The notes: a model not told the origin generated them from the sequence alone. 64,000 nucleotides of DNA from Tsuneonella flava (GCF_002870965.1 NZ_PHSO01000003.1:62001-126000), one strand, 5' to 3'. Positions 26,202 to 35,125 are shown, counted from the stretch's first letter. Program-made: numbers and translations.

Positions 26202-26641
26202 ACCGGATCCTGCACGACGTTGAGGCTGGGCGATTCCTTGAACAGCCAGCCGGAAAACACCTTGTTCCACTTGGGCGCCTGACCGGCGGAGGCCGCGCGG
26301 CGGACGAACACTTGCGTGAACGCGCCGGTCTGCCGCGGCCATTCCCATGGCGCAGTCCGCTCGCAAGCGGCCAGGCGCACGACCACATCGCCAAACCGCT
26401 TCGCTTCGCCCGGCTTCATTTCGAAAGTCTGCTGCATGTAATTGCGCTTGTTCAGCACACCGATTTTGGCGATGCGGTCTTTCATCGGTGTCGCTGCACC
26501 CGGATCGGCCGGTTGCGGCAGCTTTGGCGCTGCCATATCGGGCAGATCGTCAGGGATGCCGGTGTCCTTCGGCTCCGGCGGAGGCGCGGCCTTGGTACAC
26601 GCCACCAGCGCGAGCGGCAGGAGGACAGCGACCGCGCGCAT
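26060..26641 (-). CDS. DUF2155 secreted or lipoprotein-like protein
   Basis: A 193-residue exported protein. The N-terminus MRAVAVLLPLALVACTKA has a signal sequence ending in a lipobox-like VAC, so it is probably a lipoprotein. After a Pro-rich linker come the DUF2155 hallmarks: KIGVLNKRNYMQQTFEMKPGE, the WEWPRQTGAFTQVFV stretch and a Trp-rich KVFSGWLFKESPSLNVV...YDVWVEDC segment. The last about 33 residues (Ser/Ala/Thr-rich) lie antisense to aat codons, so the low-complexity tail may be a by-product of stop-codon loss. The start is 2 bases after the NDUFA12 stop, within one operon. Confidence 0.87.
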   Translation of the reverse strand: MRAVAVLLPLALVACTKAAPPPEPKDTGIPDDLPDMAAPKLPQPADPGAATPMKDRIAKIGVLNKRNYMQQTFEMKPGEAKRFGDVVVRLAACERTAPWEWPRQTGAFTQVFVRRAASAGQAPKWNKVFSGWLFKESPSLNVVQDPVYDVWVEDCAMSWSGETPKPSASATSTANDSGNDAASSAPATASNSQ

Positions 26642-26643
26642 TG

Positions 26644-27042
26644 TCAGGCGTCCGGGCTCCACGCCTCGTAATCGCCCGTGGCGCTGGCGCGCACCCCGCC
26701 GCGCTGCAACGCGCCCTGCGGCAGATATGCATCGGCAGTGCCAGTGGCATTGGGTGTGTAATCGGCTTCCCAGATTTTCGGCGGAGGCAGGCGGCTTTCA
26801 GGCACATCGTCGAACGCGCCGTGCAGCCAGCCGTGCCATTCGGCCGGAACCCGGCTGGCATCGTTGGCGCCGTTGTAGATCACCCAACGGCGTTCGCGCC
26901 CGTCGGGCAAGGGCTTGCGCCCCTTGAAATAACGGTTGCCCTGCGCGTCGGTGCCGACTTCGGTCCCGTTGCGCCAGTTGAACAGCGCGGTGCCGATAGT
27001 GGCACCGTTCCACCAGGTGAATATCTTCGCGAGAAAGTTCAT
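26644..27042 (-). CDS. NADH:ubiquinone oxidoreductase accessory subunit NDUFA12
   Basis: A 132-residue protein of the NDUFA12/B17.2 family, found in alphaproteobacteria and mitochondria as a complex I accessory subunit. It carries the N-terminal IFTWWNGATIGTALF, the central GNRYFKGRKPLPDGRERRWVIYNG and PAEWHGWLHGAFDDVP segments, and YTPNATGTADAYLPQGALQRG at the end. The start at 27042 excludes a spurious upstream extension. It lies between the DUF192 and DUF2155 genes in one minus-strand operon, the arrangement common in this class. The nuo operon itself is not in the window. Confidence 0.93.
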   Translation of the reverse strand: MNFLAKIFTWWNGATIGTALFNWRNGTEVGTDAQGNRYFKGRKPLPDGRERRWVIYNGANDASRVPAEWHGWLHGAFDDVPESRLPPPKIWEADYTPNATGTADAYLPQGALQRGGVRASATGDYEAWSPDA

Positions 27043-27090
27043 GGCCCGCCGGTTAGCCGATTCGTGCGCGAGCGCCAAGCACCAAGGCGA

Positions 27091-27612
27091 TCACCATTTC
27101 ACCTCTGTCCCCGGCCCGATGCCCAGTTCCGCCGCGCGGCCGCCCGGCAGCTCCAGCACAGCGCTGGTCATCCCGTTGGCAGTGACGGGGGTCAAAGAAT
27201 AGGGTTCGGTATTGGCCGATATATTCATCACCCGGTGATCGACGCCAATAAACACGATATCGAGGGGAAGCGGCGTGTTCTTCATCCAGAAACTGGCCAC
27301 ATCCGGTGGATTGCGGGGGAAGATCATTCCTTCGTCCGGCCCCAGATGCTTGCGGAACATCAGCCCTTTGGCCTGCTCTGCATTGCTGCTGGCCACTTCG
27401 GCATGAATCACATGCGGCCCACTGGCGGTTTGCAGAGTGACGGGGATGACCGACAGGCCCGATTCGGGATGAACTGCATGCGTCGGCGCGGCGGGCTTCG
27501 CCTCGGTCGCCCCTTGCGGCGAACAGGCCGCCAGCAGCGCCACCGCCGCAGCCAATGCCATGCAAGGCCGGAAACGGGACTGGCGGGATGAACGGATCGC
27601 ATGCTGAATCAC
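27091..27612 (-). CDS. DUF192 exported protein
   Basis: A 173-residue protein of the DUF192 family (structure related to double-psi barrels, function unclear). The N-terminus is exported, with lipobox LLAAC and then a Pro/Ala linker. Domain landmarks are EQAKGLMFRKHLGPDEGMIFPRN, FWMKNTPLPLDIVFIG and VLELPGGRAAELGIGPGTEV. The start is GTG 27612, overlapping the recX stop (GTGA, 27609-27612), which indicates coupling; no ATG lies before the signal sequence in this frame. Confidence 0.88.
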   Translation of the reverse strand: MIQHAIRSSRQSRFRPCMALAAAVALLAACSPQGATEAKPAAPTHAVHPESGLSVIPVTLQTASGPHVIHAEVASSNAEQAKGLMFRKHLGPDEGMIFPRNPPDVASFWMKNTPLPLDIVFIGVDHRVMNISANTEPYSLTPVTANGMTSAVLELPGGRAAELGIGPGTEVKW

Positions 27613-28190
27613 AGGAAATCGTCCTCTTCGGCTTCGTCGACTTCGGCAGCCCATTGTTCGGCCGCCGCCACCGAATGCGCCTCTACGACCGATCGCGCAA
27701 CATCGAATCGGTGCCCGGCGCGAACGATTGCGGCGATCTGTTTCTCACGAATTGCCGGATCGGGCACAGCGCGGCTCCACGGCCCGAACCGCCTGCGCGC
27801 CGCCAGCTTCACCGCAGCTCGCCGTATCGCTGCCTCATCCGGGCTCAAACCGGCGTGGAGCTGAGCGGATATCCCCGCTGCGTCGAGATCCTGCGCGACC
27901 CGGCGCGGACCGTATCCGCGTTGCAGCAAACCGTCGCGCCGCGCCTGCGCCCAGGCGGCGTCGTCGACATATCCCTTGTCTGCAAATCGCTCTACAATTG
28001 CATTCAGGTTCGGCTCACCGGCCCCCTCCCAACCCCGTTCGCGCACTTTGCGGGCAAGATAGTCGCGCAGTTTGCCGGTACTGGTGGAAAACCGCGCCAC
28101 GTAAGAGAGCGCAATTTCTTCAAGGCGTTGCGCGTCAAGCGGGGCCGGTTTGCGGCGGGATCGGGGACTATTGTTGACCATTCTTGCCAT
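27609..28190 (-). CDS. recX: Regulatory protein RecX
   Basis: A 193-residue helical protein with the RecX three-helix repeats: LEEIALSYVARFSTSTGKLRDYLARKV, then AIVERFADKGYVDDAAWAQARRDGLLQRGYGPRRVAQDL, then EAAIRRAAVKLAARR. RecX binds RecA filaments and limits strand exchange. ATG 28190 (MARMV) is chosen, with 28181 as alternative; the frame upstream is not RecX-like. recA is not adjacent; recX instead heads the recX-DUF192-NDUFA12-DUF2155 minus-strand group. It is divergent from the fatty acyl-AMP ligase. Confidence 0.9.
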   Translation of the reverse strand: MARMVNNSPRSRRKPAPLDAQRLEEIALSYVARFSTSTGKLRDYLARKVRERGWEGAGEPNLNAIVERFADKGYVDDAAWAQARRDGLLQRGYGPRRVAQDLDAAGISAQLHAGLSPDEAAIRRAAVKLAARRRFGPWSRAVPDPAIREKQIAAIVRAGHRFDVARSVVEAHSVAAAEQWAAEVDEAEEDDFL

Positions 28191-28324
28191 AATGGTGCCA
28201 TACTGTGTAACGAATGGGAAACTTTGAAACACCTGTGCATCGGGGCAATCGTGCTCCGAAGGAACTATAACCATCAACGGATGCGCCCGAACGGGCGCGC
28301 TGCAAGCGGGTTTCGCCTCCACAC

Positions 28325-30064
28325 ATGAACGACACCACTCTTACCCCTACTCCGAACGATTGCGCTCTTCCGCGCCGCCGGTCGGATTTCGCCACTTTTG
28401 CCGAAGCGATCGATTACGCTGCGCGGAGCGAGAAGGGTCTTAACTTCCACGATATGCGCGGCGATCTCGTGCGCCCCTATCCCTATCGCGAATTGCGCGA
28501 CGATGCGCTGGCGGCGGCCCGCCGTCTGATCGCGTCAGGTATCGGCAAGGGCGATCGCGTCGCGCTGATCGCGGAAACCGGCCCCGAATTCGCTGCGCTG
28601 TTCTGCGGCTGCGTCTATGCCGGGGCGTGGCCAGTGCCGCTGCCTCTGCCGACGACATTCGGCGGGAAAGAAAGCTATATCGATCAACTCGCGGTCCAGC
28701 TGGAAAGCAGCGATCCGACGATCCTGATCTATCCCGGCGAAATCGCCGAGATGGCGCAGGCCGCTGCCGAACGGCAAGGTTGTGAGGGATCGAGCTGGCA
28801 GGACTATGCCCTGCGCGATGCGCCCGATGTCGATCTGCCTACGCCCGACCCGGACGATATCTGCTATTTGCAATATTCCAGCGGCTCGACGCGTTTCCCC
28901 ACGGGCGTTGCGGTGACGCACCGCGCGCTGCTGCATAACCTGTATGGCCACGCGACCGGCGTGAACCTGGGTGAAAACGACCGGGTGGTGAGCTGGCTGC
29001 CGTGGTATCACGATATGGGGCTGGTCGGCTGTTTCCTGTCGCCCATCGCCAATCAGGTAAGCTGCGATTACTTGCGGACCGAACATTTCGCGCGCCGGCC
29101 GCTGGCATGGCTCGATCTGATCAGCCGTAACGCGGGCAATACACTGTCGTATTCGCCCACCTTCGGCTACGACATCTGCGCCCGGCGTATTTCCAGCCAG
29201 AGCAATGTGGGCGAACGGTTCGACCTGTCGCGCTGGCGCACTGCGGGCAACGGGGCGGATATGATCCGGCCCGATGTGATGCAGAACTTCGTCAACGCCT
29301 TCGCCGGTGCCGGGTTCAGGGCCAGTGCCTTCACCCCCAGCTATGGTCTGGCGGAAGCGACGCTGGCGGTCACCGTGATGCCTCCGGGCGAAGGCATCCG
29401 CGTCGAACTGGTCGAAGAAGAGCGCCTTTCGGGTGCCGACCGCGATCTCAGCCGCCCGGCCCGCTATCGCGCGATCGTCAACTGCGGCAAGGCCTTGCCC
29501 GACATGGATATCGAAATCCGTGGCGAAGGCGACACGATCAGGGGCGATCACCAGATCGGCAAAGTGTGGTGCCGTGGCCCCAGCGTAATGCACTCGTACT
29601 TCCGCAATCAGGAAGCGACCGACGAATGCCTCGTCGATGGCTGGCTCGATACCGGCGACATGGGCTATATGGCCGATGGCTATCTGTTCATCGTCGGTCG
29701 GGCGAAGGACATGATTATCATCAACGGCAAGAACCACTGGCCGCAGGATATCGAATGGGCGGTGGAACAACTGCCCGGCTTCAACCACGGCGATATCGCG
29801 GCATTCGCAGTCGAAACCGAAAACGGTGAAGAAGCGCCTGCCGTGCTGGTCCATTGCCGAGTGTCCGACCCGGAAGAGCGGATCAAGCTGCACGAACAGA
29901 TCCGCGACAAGGTGCGCGCGATCACCGGCATGAACTGTGTGGTCGAACTCGTACCGCCGCGCACTCTGCCGCGTACCAGCAGCGGCAAGCTGAGCCGGGC
30001 CAAGGCCAAGCGGCTGTATCTGTCGGGCGAAATCGAACCGATCAAACTGCTAGAAGCAGCCTGA
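28325..30064 (+). CDS. Fatty acyl-AMP ligase
   Basis: A 579-residue ANL-superfamily enzyme. The P-loop is YLQYSSGSTRFPTG (181-194). Other motifs are SYGLAEATLAVTV (A5 region), GWLDTGDMGYMADGYLFIVGRAKDMIIINGKN (A7-A8) and a terminal catalytic lysine segment LPRTSSGKLSRAKAKRLY. The spacing and the FAAL-type insertion after the GDMGYM region favour acyl-AMP formation for transfer to an acyl carrier protein, rather than CoA ligation. Such enzymes prime lipids, polyketides or sphingolipid acyl chains. No acyl carrier protein or thiolase is adjacent. It is convergent with the PHA-system gene. Confidence 0.85.
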   Translation: MNDTTLTPTPNDCALPRRRSDFATFAEAIDYAARSEKGLNFHDMRGDLVRPYPYRELRDDALAAARRLIASGIGKGDRVALIAETGPEFAALFCGCVYAGAWPVPLPLPTTFGGKESYIDQLAVQLESSDPTILIYPGEIAEMAQAAAERQGCEGSSWQDYALRDAPDVDLPTPDPDDICYLQYSSGSTRFPTGVAVTHRALLHNLYGHATGVNLGENDRVVSWLPWYHDMGLVGCFLSPIANQVSCDYLRTEHFARRPLAWLDLISRNAGNTLSYSPTFGYDICARRISSQSNVGERFDLSRWRTAGNGADMIRPDVMQNFVNAFAGAGFRASAFTPSYGLAEATLAVTVMPPGEGIRVELVEEERLSGADRDLSRPARYRAIVNCGKALPDMDIEIRGEGDTIRGDHQIGKVWCRGPSVMHSYFRNQEATDECLVDGWLDTGDMGYMADGYLFIVGRAKDMIIINGKNHWPQDIEWAVEQLPGFNHGDIAAFAVETENGEEAPAVLVHCRVSDPEERIKLHEQIRDKVRAITGMNCVVELVPPRTLPRTSSGKLSRAKAKRLYLSGEIEPIKLLEAA

Positions 30065-30150
30065 GGAGCATCGCTGCGGATTGAGCGCGGGAGGGGCGCG
30101 GCAGCGTTTGCGCGCCTGCCCTTCCCAGCGCATCCGCACCGGTGAAGCGC

Positions 30151-30456
30151 TTATTCCTTCGGCGGTGCCAGCAGTTTCTGGCCGCCCTTTTCCACTGCGC
30201 CCCGGATCATCGGTTCCAGAAACGACAGCATCATCGGCAATTCCACCTCGAACACCAGCTGGCCGGGTTCGAGATCGACATTGCCCGACACCTGCTGCCC
30301 CATCGCACCAATCGTCATGTTCATCCGATTATCGCTGGGCCAGGCTGTCTCCACTGTCGCACCACCGGGCACATAGTCCGCGATTTCATGGCTTTTCGCC
30401 TTCATCCGCTGGCGGACGGTGTCGTTATCGAGATTATGCGGGATAGCCACACGCAT
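30151..30456 (-). CDS. Polyhydroxyalkanoic acid system-family protein
   Basis: A 101-residue protein of the PHA_gran_rgn/TIGR02610 family: MRVAIPHNLDNDTVRQRMKAKS at the N-terminus, GQQVSGNVDLEPGQLVFEVELP in the middle and MIRGAVEKGGQKLLAPPKE at the end. The family is found near PHA genes in some genomes but is widespread; here no phaC, phaP or phaR is near, so the name may mislead. It shares one base with the XpaC-like gene's stop (TGATG), placing it last in the TelA operon. Confidence 0.82.
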   Translation of the reverse strand: MRVAIPHNLDNDTVRQRMKAKSHEIADYVPGGATVETAWPSDNRMNMTIGAMGQQVSGNVDLEPGQLVFEVELPMMLSFLEPMIRGAVEKGGQKLLAPPKE

Positions 30457-31208
30457 CAGGTTCGCTCGCTTTCCGGGCTGTCGGGATCGCCGTATTTGTA
30501 ATCGAGATAGCGGGTCCGCACGGCCAGATCGTCCAGCGCCCCATCGGCAAGCTGGCGGGTAACGTGATCGATTTCTTCGCTGATCTTGCCAAGGCTGCGG
30601 GTAATCTGTTCGTCAGGCGTCGCCCCGGCACGCTTCTCGGTACGGAGATGGGCGGGAATCTTGCGATAGCTGTCGACCATTTCGGGCAGGGTTTCGCCCA
30701 CCAGAGTGCGGACTTCGCGCGCCGCCGGGTGGTTCTGATCCACGCCGTCAAGCTGCAGGCCCAGCGCATCGAGCTGGACCCCGATCTTGCCGACCATATC
30801 GGCGGCGGGGGCAGGCAACGCCGGGCGCTGCGCCTCCAGCCATAACTCGGTCCGGCCCACGAGTTGCTTCGCATCGCCGCGATTGAGTTCGGCGCGCTGG
30901 GGCACTTTCACTTTCGGGAAATTGCCGAATACCCATGCCGCCACGACAACCGCCAGCGCGATGGCCATCACCCCGGTGAAGCCGATGCCGTTGAGGACAA
31001 TCCCGGCGACCGAGGCCGCGACCATGATCGCAAACACCGCACCCACGAAATAGGTGATGCGCTTCACGATATTATCGCGCTTGAGCCGCGCCGATCCACG
31101 CCCGATAGAGCGCGCCGGGCGGTGCGTGCCGCCGTCGCGCTGTACCGTCAGCGAACGGCGCGCATCGCCCAGAATGCGGTCGCTTTCGCGGGTGCTGTCG
31201 CCTGCCAT
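30456..31208 (-). CDS. XpaC-like membrane protein, TelA partner
   Basis: A 250-residue protein: a basic, Arg/Ser-rich N-terminus (about 1-45), two hydrophobic segments (about 52-70 and 76-94), then a long alpha-helical cytoplasmic tail with charged repeats. This architecture and the pairing with TelA match the XpaC family (in Bacillus subtilis xpaC and the TelA homologue yaaN are neighbours). The former name, 5-bromo-4-chloroindolyl phosphate hydrolysis protein, reflects an overexpression phenotype, not an enzyme. The start overlaps the TelA stop (TGATG). The family call rests on context and layout more than on motifs. Confidence 0.65.
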   Translation of the reverse strand: MAGDSTRESDRILGDARRSLTVQRDGGTHRPARSIGRGSARLKRDNIVKRITYFVGAVFAIMVAASVAGIVLNGIGFTGVMAIALAVVVAAWVFGNFPKVKVPQRAELNRGDAKQLVGRTELWLEAQRPALPAPAADMVGKIGVQLDALGLQLDGVDQNHPAAREVRTLVGETLPEMVDSYRKIPAHLRTEKRAGATPDEQITRSLGKISEEIDHVTRQLADGALDDLAVRTRYLDYKYGDPDSPESERT

Positions 31209-32416
31209 CAGCTCTCCACCGACAGCAGTTTCGATTCACCGACTTTCGCCTGCGCCTTGGCCTGTCCTTCGGCGCGGGCAATATAACCTTTCGACCTTTC
31301 GACTTCGCTGGAGAGCGTGTCGACTGTCTGTTTCATGCTGTCGAGCGCGCGCAGCTTAAAGGTATCGACCTCGTCCATCGTGTCGTAGATATTCTGGAAC
31401 GCGCGCTGCAGCGTTTCCAGCGGGATCGTGCTCGATGCCGCCTGTTCGTGAATCTTGCCGGTCTGTTCGCGCAGCATCGTGCTGGTCGAATCGATGATCC
31501 CCGCCGTAGTTTCGTTGAGCGCGGTGATCTGCCCCAGCACGAGCCGCTGATTGGTCATCGCTTCGGCCACGGTAACCGCAGTGCGGAGCGCGCCGACTGT
31601 CGTGGTGCTGGCCCGGTCCACGCCCTTCACCAGTTCGACGTTGTTCTTCTTCACCAGATCGAGCGCGAGATAGCCCTGCACCGACACCGCCATCTGCGTC
31701 AGCAGATCCTGCGTCCGCTGGCGGACATAGAACAGTGCGGTTTCGCGGATCGCCTTGGCCTTCGCCGGATCGGTCGCGTCGAGTTCGGCGGCCTTGTCTT
31801 CCAGCTTTTCATCCAGCGTTTTGGAAATGTGGACCATCTGTTCCAGATTGCCCATCGCTTCCCACAACTTGGTGCGCTCCACGTCGATCGCGGCGTTATC
31901 CATCAACAGCTCGTCCTTGCCGCTGGCGAGGTTGGTCAGGATCGACTGAATATGGGTCTGCGCGCTCTGGTAGCTGCGGAAGTAGTTGTTGAGCTTGTTG
32001 CCGAAGGGAATGATGCCGAGGATCTTGCGCCCTTTCGACAGCTTGCCCTTGCGGCCCGGATCGAGGTCTTCGACCACGCGCCGCAATTCGGCCAGATTGG
32101 CGCCAACGCCTTCATCCTGATCCATTGCCCGCACCGGGCGGTCGAGGAAGCGGTTGGACTGCTGCGCCGCAGCCATGATTTCCTTGCGGCCCATATTGGT
32201 GATCTGATCGACCTTCTGGCCGAATTCAGGCGAATTGGCATCCTGCGCCACCAGATCGGCCACGAACAAATCGGCTTTCTCTTCCAGCTTCGATTTCTTC
32301 TCGTCGCTCACCGGGACAAGGCCCGCAGCCCGCTCGGCGCTTACCTGCGGCACCGGATCGGGCGGTGTCAGTTCCAGATCGGTGGCACTGGCGGTCTTGG
32401 TTTCAGTCGCGGTCAT
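31208..32416 (-). CDS. Toxic anion resistance/TelA-family protein
   Basis: A 402-residue cytoplasmic coiled-coil protein, full length for TelA. Recognisable segments are ADLFVADLVAQDANSPEFGQKVDQITNMGRKEI (about 48-80), LNNYFRSYQSAQTHIQSILTNLASGKDELLMDNAAI and NNVELVKGVDRASTTTVGALRTAVTVAEAMTNQRLVL. TelA proteins are linked to tellurite and cell-envelope stress tolerance, but the biochemical activity is unknown. It heads the telA-xpaC-PHA-system operon and is divergent from the DUF389 gene. Confidence 0.9.
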   Translation of the reverse strand: MTATETKTASATDLELTPPDPVPQVSAERAAGLVPVSDEKKSKLEEKADLFVADLVAQDANSPEFGQKVDQITNMGRKEIMAAAQQSNRFLDRPVRAMDQDEGVGANLAELRRVVEDLDPGRKGKLSKGRKILGIIPFGNKLNNYFRSYQSAQTHIQSILTNLASGKDELLMDNAAIDVERTKLWEAMGNLEQMVHISKTLDEKLEDKAAELDATDPAKAKAIRETALFYVRQRTQDLLTQMAVSVQGYLALDLVKKNNVELVKGVDRASTTTVGALRTAVTVAEAMTNQRLVLGQITALNETTAGIIDSTSTMLREQTGKIHEQAASSTIPLETLQRAFQNIYDTMDEVDTFKLRALDSMKQTVDTLSSEVERSKGYIARAEGQAKAQAKVGESKLLSVES

Positions 32417-32574
32417 CTGTCGGCTGGCTCCATCGGCGGAATGGGTACAATACTTTAGACTGTATTAGTGCGATAAGACACGGGTTTCAAGCAAATCCCG
32501 CCTTCCCGCATTGCCCCGCCCCTGTAGCACAGCGAGGCTTCCCAAGCCCTCTCCTTGCGGATAAGCCCCGCGCG

Positions 32575-34143
32575 ATGAGCGAGACAAACGCCCCTCCGCC
32601 CCCACCTGCGGGCACGACTGCGGCCTCCATCCCGCACGAAGGTCACTTCGCCGCTGTCGTCCATAGCTGGCAGCAGTGGTGGCGCACTTCGGTTACCTCC
32701 ACCGTCGATCAGGCGGCGGTGATCGAGAAGCGGCGCGAAGATTGCGATACTTCCGCCCGCTATCTGTTCCTGACTGCCATGAGCGGCGGGATCGCGATTC
32801 TCGGGCTACTTCTTTCCAGTCCGGCGGTGGTGATCGGGGCGATGCTGCTGTCGCCGCTGATGGGGCCGATCATGGGCCTCGGCTTCGCACTGGCGATTGG
32901 CGATTACCGATGGCTGCGCCAATCAGCGAAATCGTTGATTTACGGGAGTGTTTTGGCAGTATTCCTCTGCGCGCTGATCGTGTTTCTCTCTCCGATCCAG
33001 ACAGTGACGAGCGAGATCGCCAGCCGCACACAACCCAATCTGTTCGATCTGCTGGTTGCCCTGTTTTCCGCGCTGGCCGGCGCTTACGCAATGATCCGCG
33101 GGCGGGAAGGCACTATCGTGGGCGTGGCCATCGCCACGGCATTGATGCCGCCGCTGGCCGTGGTCGGTTTCGGACTGGCGACCCTGAACTGGACAGTGTT
33201 TCAGGGCGCGCTGCTGCTGTTCATCACCAACCTCATCACGATCGCGCTCACCGCGATGGTAATGGCGCGCATCTATGGCTTCCGCACCGAGTTGAGCCAG
33301 CGGCAGACCCACTTGCAGAACCTGATCGTGATCCTGGTGTTTATCGCACTCGCGATCCCGCTGGGATATTCGCTGATCCAGATTGGCAAACAGGCGAACG
33401 GCGAACGACTGGTACGTGGCGAATTGCAGGATTTGTTCGATAACAATTCGCGGTTGAGCCAGGTCGATATCGACTGGCGAACAGAGCCGGTTTCCATCGA
33501 CGCCACTGTGCTCACCCCCAAGCTGGAGGCGGACGCCGAAAGCAAAGGCAAACGCGCGCTCACACGCATATTGGGGCAGGACGTCGATCTCAAACTGACG
33601 CAGTACAAGGTCGGCACCGGCGCTCAGGCGGCGGAGGCCGCTCAGCTCGCCGCTGCCGAAGCGAAAAAGAGACAGGCAGAACTGGTCAAAGTGGATGAAC
33701 TGACGCGCGAGCTGGCGCTGGTGGCAGGGGTTTCATCGAAAGACGTGATCGTCGACCGGGAAAACAACCGCGCGCTGGTGCGAGCCAAAGCCCTGCCCGG
33801 CGCGACTCTGGCGACATATCACACGCTGGAAACGCGCATCGCCGCCGGTGTGCCCACCTGGCAGGTGCAGATCCTGCCACCGCCGGGCGGCGCATTGCCC
33901 GCTATCGCATTCGTGACCGATGGCGATAACAAAGGCCAGCCGACCGAGGCCGGGCGCCGCGCACTGGCTCAGGTAGCATGGGCCGCACAACGTAGCGGCA
34001 TGATCGTGGCGCTGCGCGGCGGAACAGAGGGAGAGCGGGAAACCGCCGCTGCGATTCTGGCCGATTCCAACGTCACCCCTAAGCTCGAACCCGGCGGCCC
34101 GCAGATGACCGTGCACTGGGTAACGAACGCTAGCGAGCCGTAG
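32575..34143 (+). CDS. DUF389 membrane protein with extended C-terminal domain
   Basis: A 522-residue protein. After a Pro-rich N-terminus come six membrane helices with the DUF389 signature SSPAVVIGAMLLSPLMGPIMGLGFALAIGD (helices 2-3) and the GVAIATALMPPLAVVGFG turn. From about residue 290 it is soluble: a helical stalk rich in Lys/Ala/Glu, then a compact alpha/beta domain. Transport or channel function is suggested for the family but unproven. ATG 32575 is the first start in a region without conserved upstream sequence. The stop codon TAG takes its last base from the mobile element that begins at 34143. Confidence 0.85.
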   Translation: MSETNAPPPPPAGTTAASIPHEGHFAAVVHSWQQWWRTSVTSTVDQAAVIEKRREDCDTSARYLFLTAMSGGIAILGLLLSSPAVVIGAMLLSPLMGPIMGLGFALAIGDYRWLRQSAKSLIYGSVLAVFLCALIVFLSPIQTVTSEIASRTQPNLFDLLVALFSALAGAYAMIRGREGTIVGVAIATALMPPLAVVGFGLATLNWTVFQGALLLFITNLITIALTAMVMARIYGFRTELSQRQTHLQNLIVILVFIALAIPLGYSLIQIGKQANGERLVRGELQDLFDNNSRLSQVDIDWRTEPVSIDATVLTPKLEADAESKGKRALTRILGQDVDLKLTQYKVGTGAQAAEAAQLAAAEAKKRQAELVKVDELTRELALVAGVSSKDVIVDRENNRALVRAKALPGATLATYHTLETRIAAGVPTWQVQILPPPGGALPAIAFVTDGDNKGQPTEAGRRALAQVAWAAQRSGMIVALRGGTEGERETAAAILADSNVTPKLEPGGPQMTVHWVTNASEP

Positions 34144-34312
34144 GCTCAGGACCCATTACTGGCGCCGTTGAGGTTTGAAGCAAAATGGCTCAGCGCAAGG
34201 AGAAAGGGCGCAGGAATATGTCAATATTTCAAGACCTTTCGACGCAGCGATGGGCCATTTTGGTCAAATCCCCACGGGACGCCTCAATGGTGCCAGTAAT
34301 GGGTCCTGAGCC
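34143..34312. mobile_element. 170-bp MITE-like non-autonomous element with GTA target duplication
   Basis: The ends are inverted repeats: both begin GGCTCAGGACCCATTACTGG and stay alike through a TTGAGG block and a CAAAATGGC block, about 45-55 bases in each arm. The centre is itself palindromic around ATATGTCAATATT. It is flanked by GTA at 34140-34142 and 34313-34315, a plausible 3-bp target duplication. It carries no transposase. It sits in the junction of two convergent genes and supplies the last base of the DUF389 stop and the last 15 codons plus stop of the dioxygenase. Confidence 0.8.
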
Positions 34313-35094
34313 GTAAGACCAAGCCCGAAACTGGTCATCGACAAGCCGCCATATTCGTAGCCGCGCAACAGGATCGCCGGCGTTTCGCCCGCTGCCTGCG
34401 CCAGTCCCGCCAGATACAGCAGCGGCAGGTAGTGATCGGGCGTGGGCACCGCCAACGCATAGTCGGGATGCCGCGCCAGCGACAGGATATCGCCCGCCGG
34501 ATCGCTCATTGCGCTGACGACGGCATCGTCGAACCGTTCGGCCCAGTCGTATCCCTGCCCCGGCATCTTCCAGTCGACCCGGCGCAGGTTGTGTACCACG
34601 TTGCCGCTACCCAAAATCAGAACGCCGCGTTCGCGCAATGGGGACAGTGCCGCACCCAGCGCCAGATGATATTCCTGCGGACGGTCGGAATTGAGCGATA
34701 GCTGGACGACCGGCACATCCGCATCGGGGAACATATGCGCCAATACGCTCCACGTGCCGTGATCCAGCCCCCACTGATCGCTATCGGCCATCACTTGCTG
34801 AGGCCTGATCGCTTCGACAATCTCTTCGAACAGATCGGGCAAGCCGGGTGCCGGATACTGATAATCGAACAGCGCCTGCGGAAACCCGTAAAAATCATGA
34901 ATGGTGCGCGGATGCGCCATCGTAGTGACAGCAGTCGCGCCGATATACCAGTGCGCCGAAATCGACAGGATCGCCCGCGGGCGCGGTACGCTCTCGCCCA
35001 GCGACCGCCACCCTTGGGTATAGCGGTTCGATTCGAGAGTGTTCATCGGGCTGCCGTGGCCGATGAACAATGCTGGCATCGCCTGATCTGTCAT
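34264..35094 (-). CDS. LigB-family (DODA-type) extradiol ring-cleavage dioxygenase
   Basis: A 276-residue mononuclear iron or zinc enzyme of the LigB/4,5-DOPA dioxygenase family. Metal-site residues appear in FIGHGSPMN (N-terminal His), SAHWYIG, GSGNVVHNL and PTPDHYLPLLY. The reaction is extradiol cleavage of a catechol-type ring; the substrate is unknown. The start at 35094 gives MTDQAMPALFIGHG, the family N-terminus. The last 15 residues (AQDPLLAPLRRPVGI) and the stop come from the mobile element at 34143-34312. With the element removed the frame would end with GLTAR then TAG. It follows the RsmB-like gene by 31 bases. Confidence 0.9.
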   Translation of the reverse strand: MTDQAMPALFIGHGSPMNTLESNRYTQGWRSLGESVPRPRAILSISAHWYIGATAVTTMAHPRTIHDFYGFPQALFDYQYPAPGLPDLFEEIVEAIRPQQVMADSDQWGLDHGTWSVLAHMFPDADVPVVQLSLNSDRPQEYHLALGAALSPLRERGVLILGSGNVVHNLRRVDWKMPGQGYDWAERFDDAVVSAMSDPAGDILSLARHPDYALAVPTPDHYLPLLYLAGLAQAAGETPAILLRGYEYGGLSMTSFGLGLTAQDPLLAPLRRPVGI

Positions 35095-35125
35095 AAACAG
35101 GCAGATAAGCACCGCGCACGCGATG

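Noticed and set aside
28325-32416. Polyhydroxyalkanoate or polyketide gene cluster
   Set aside because: Only one acyl-AMP ligase and a PHA-named small protein are present; no synthase, ketosynthase, carrier protein or phasin is near.
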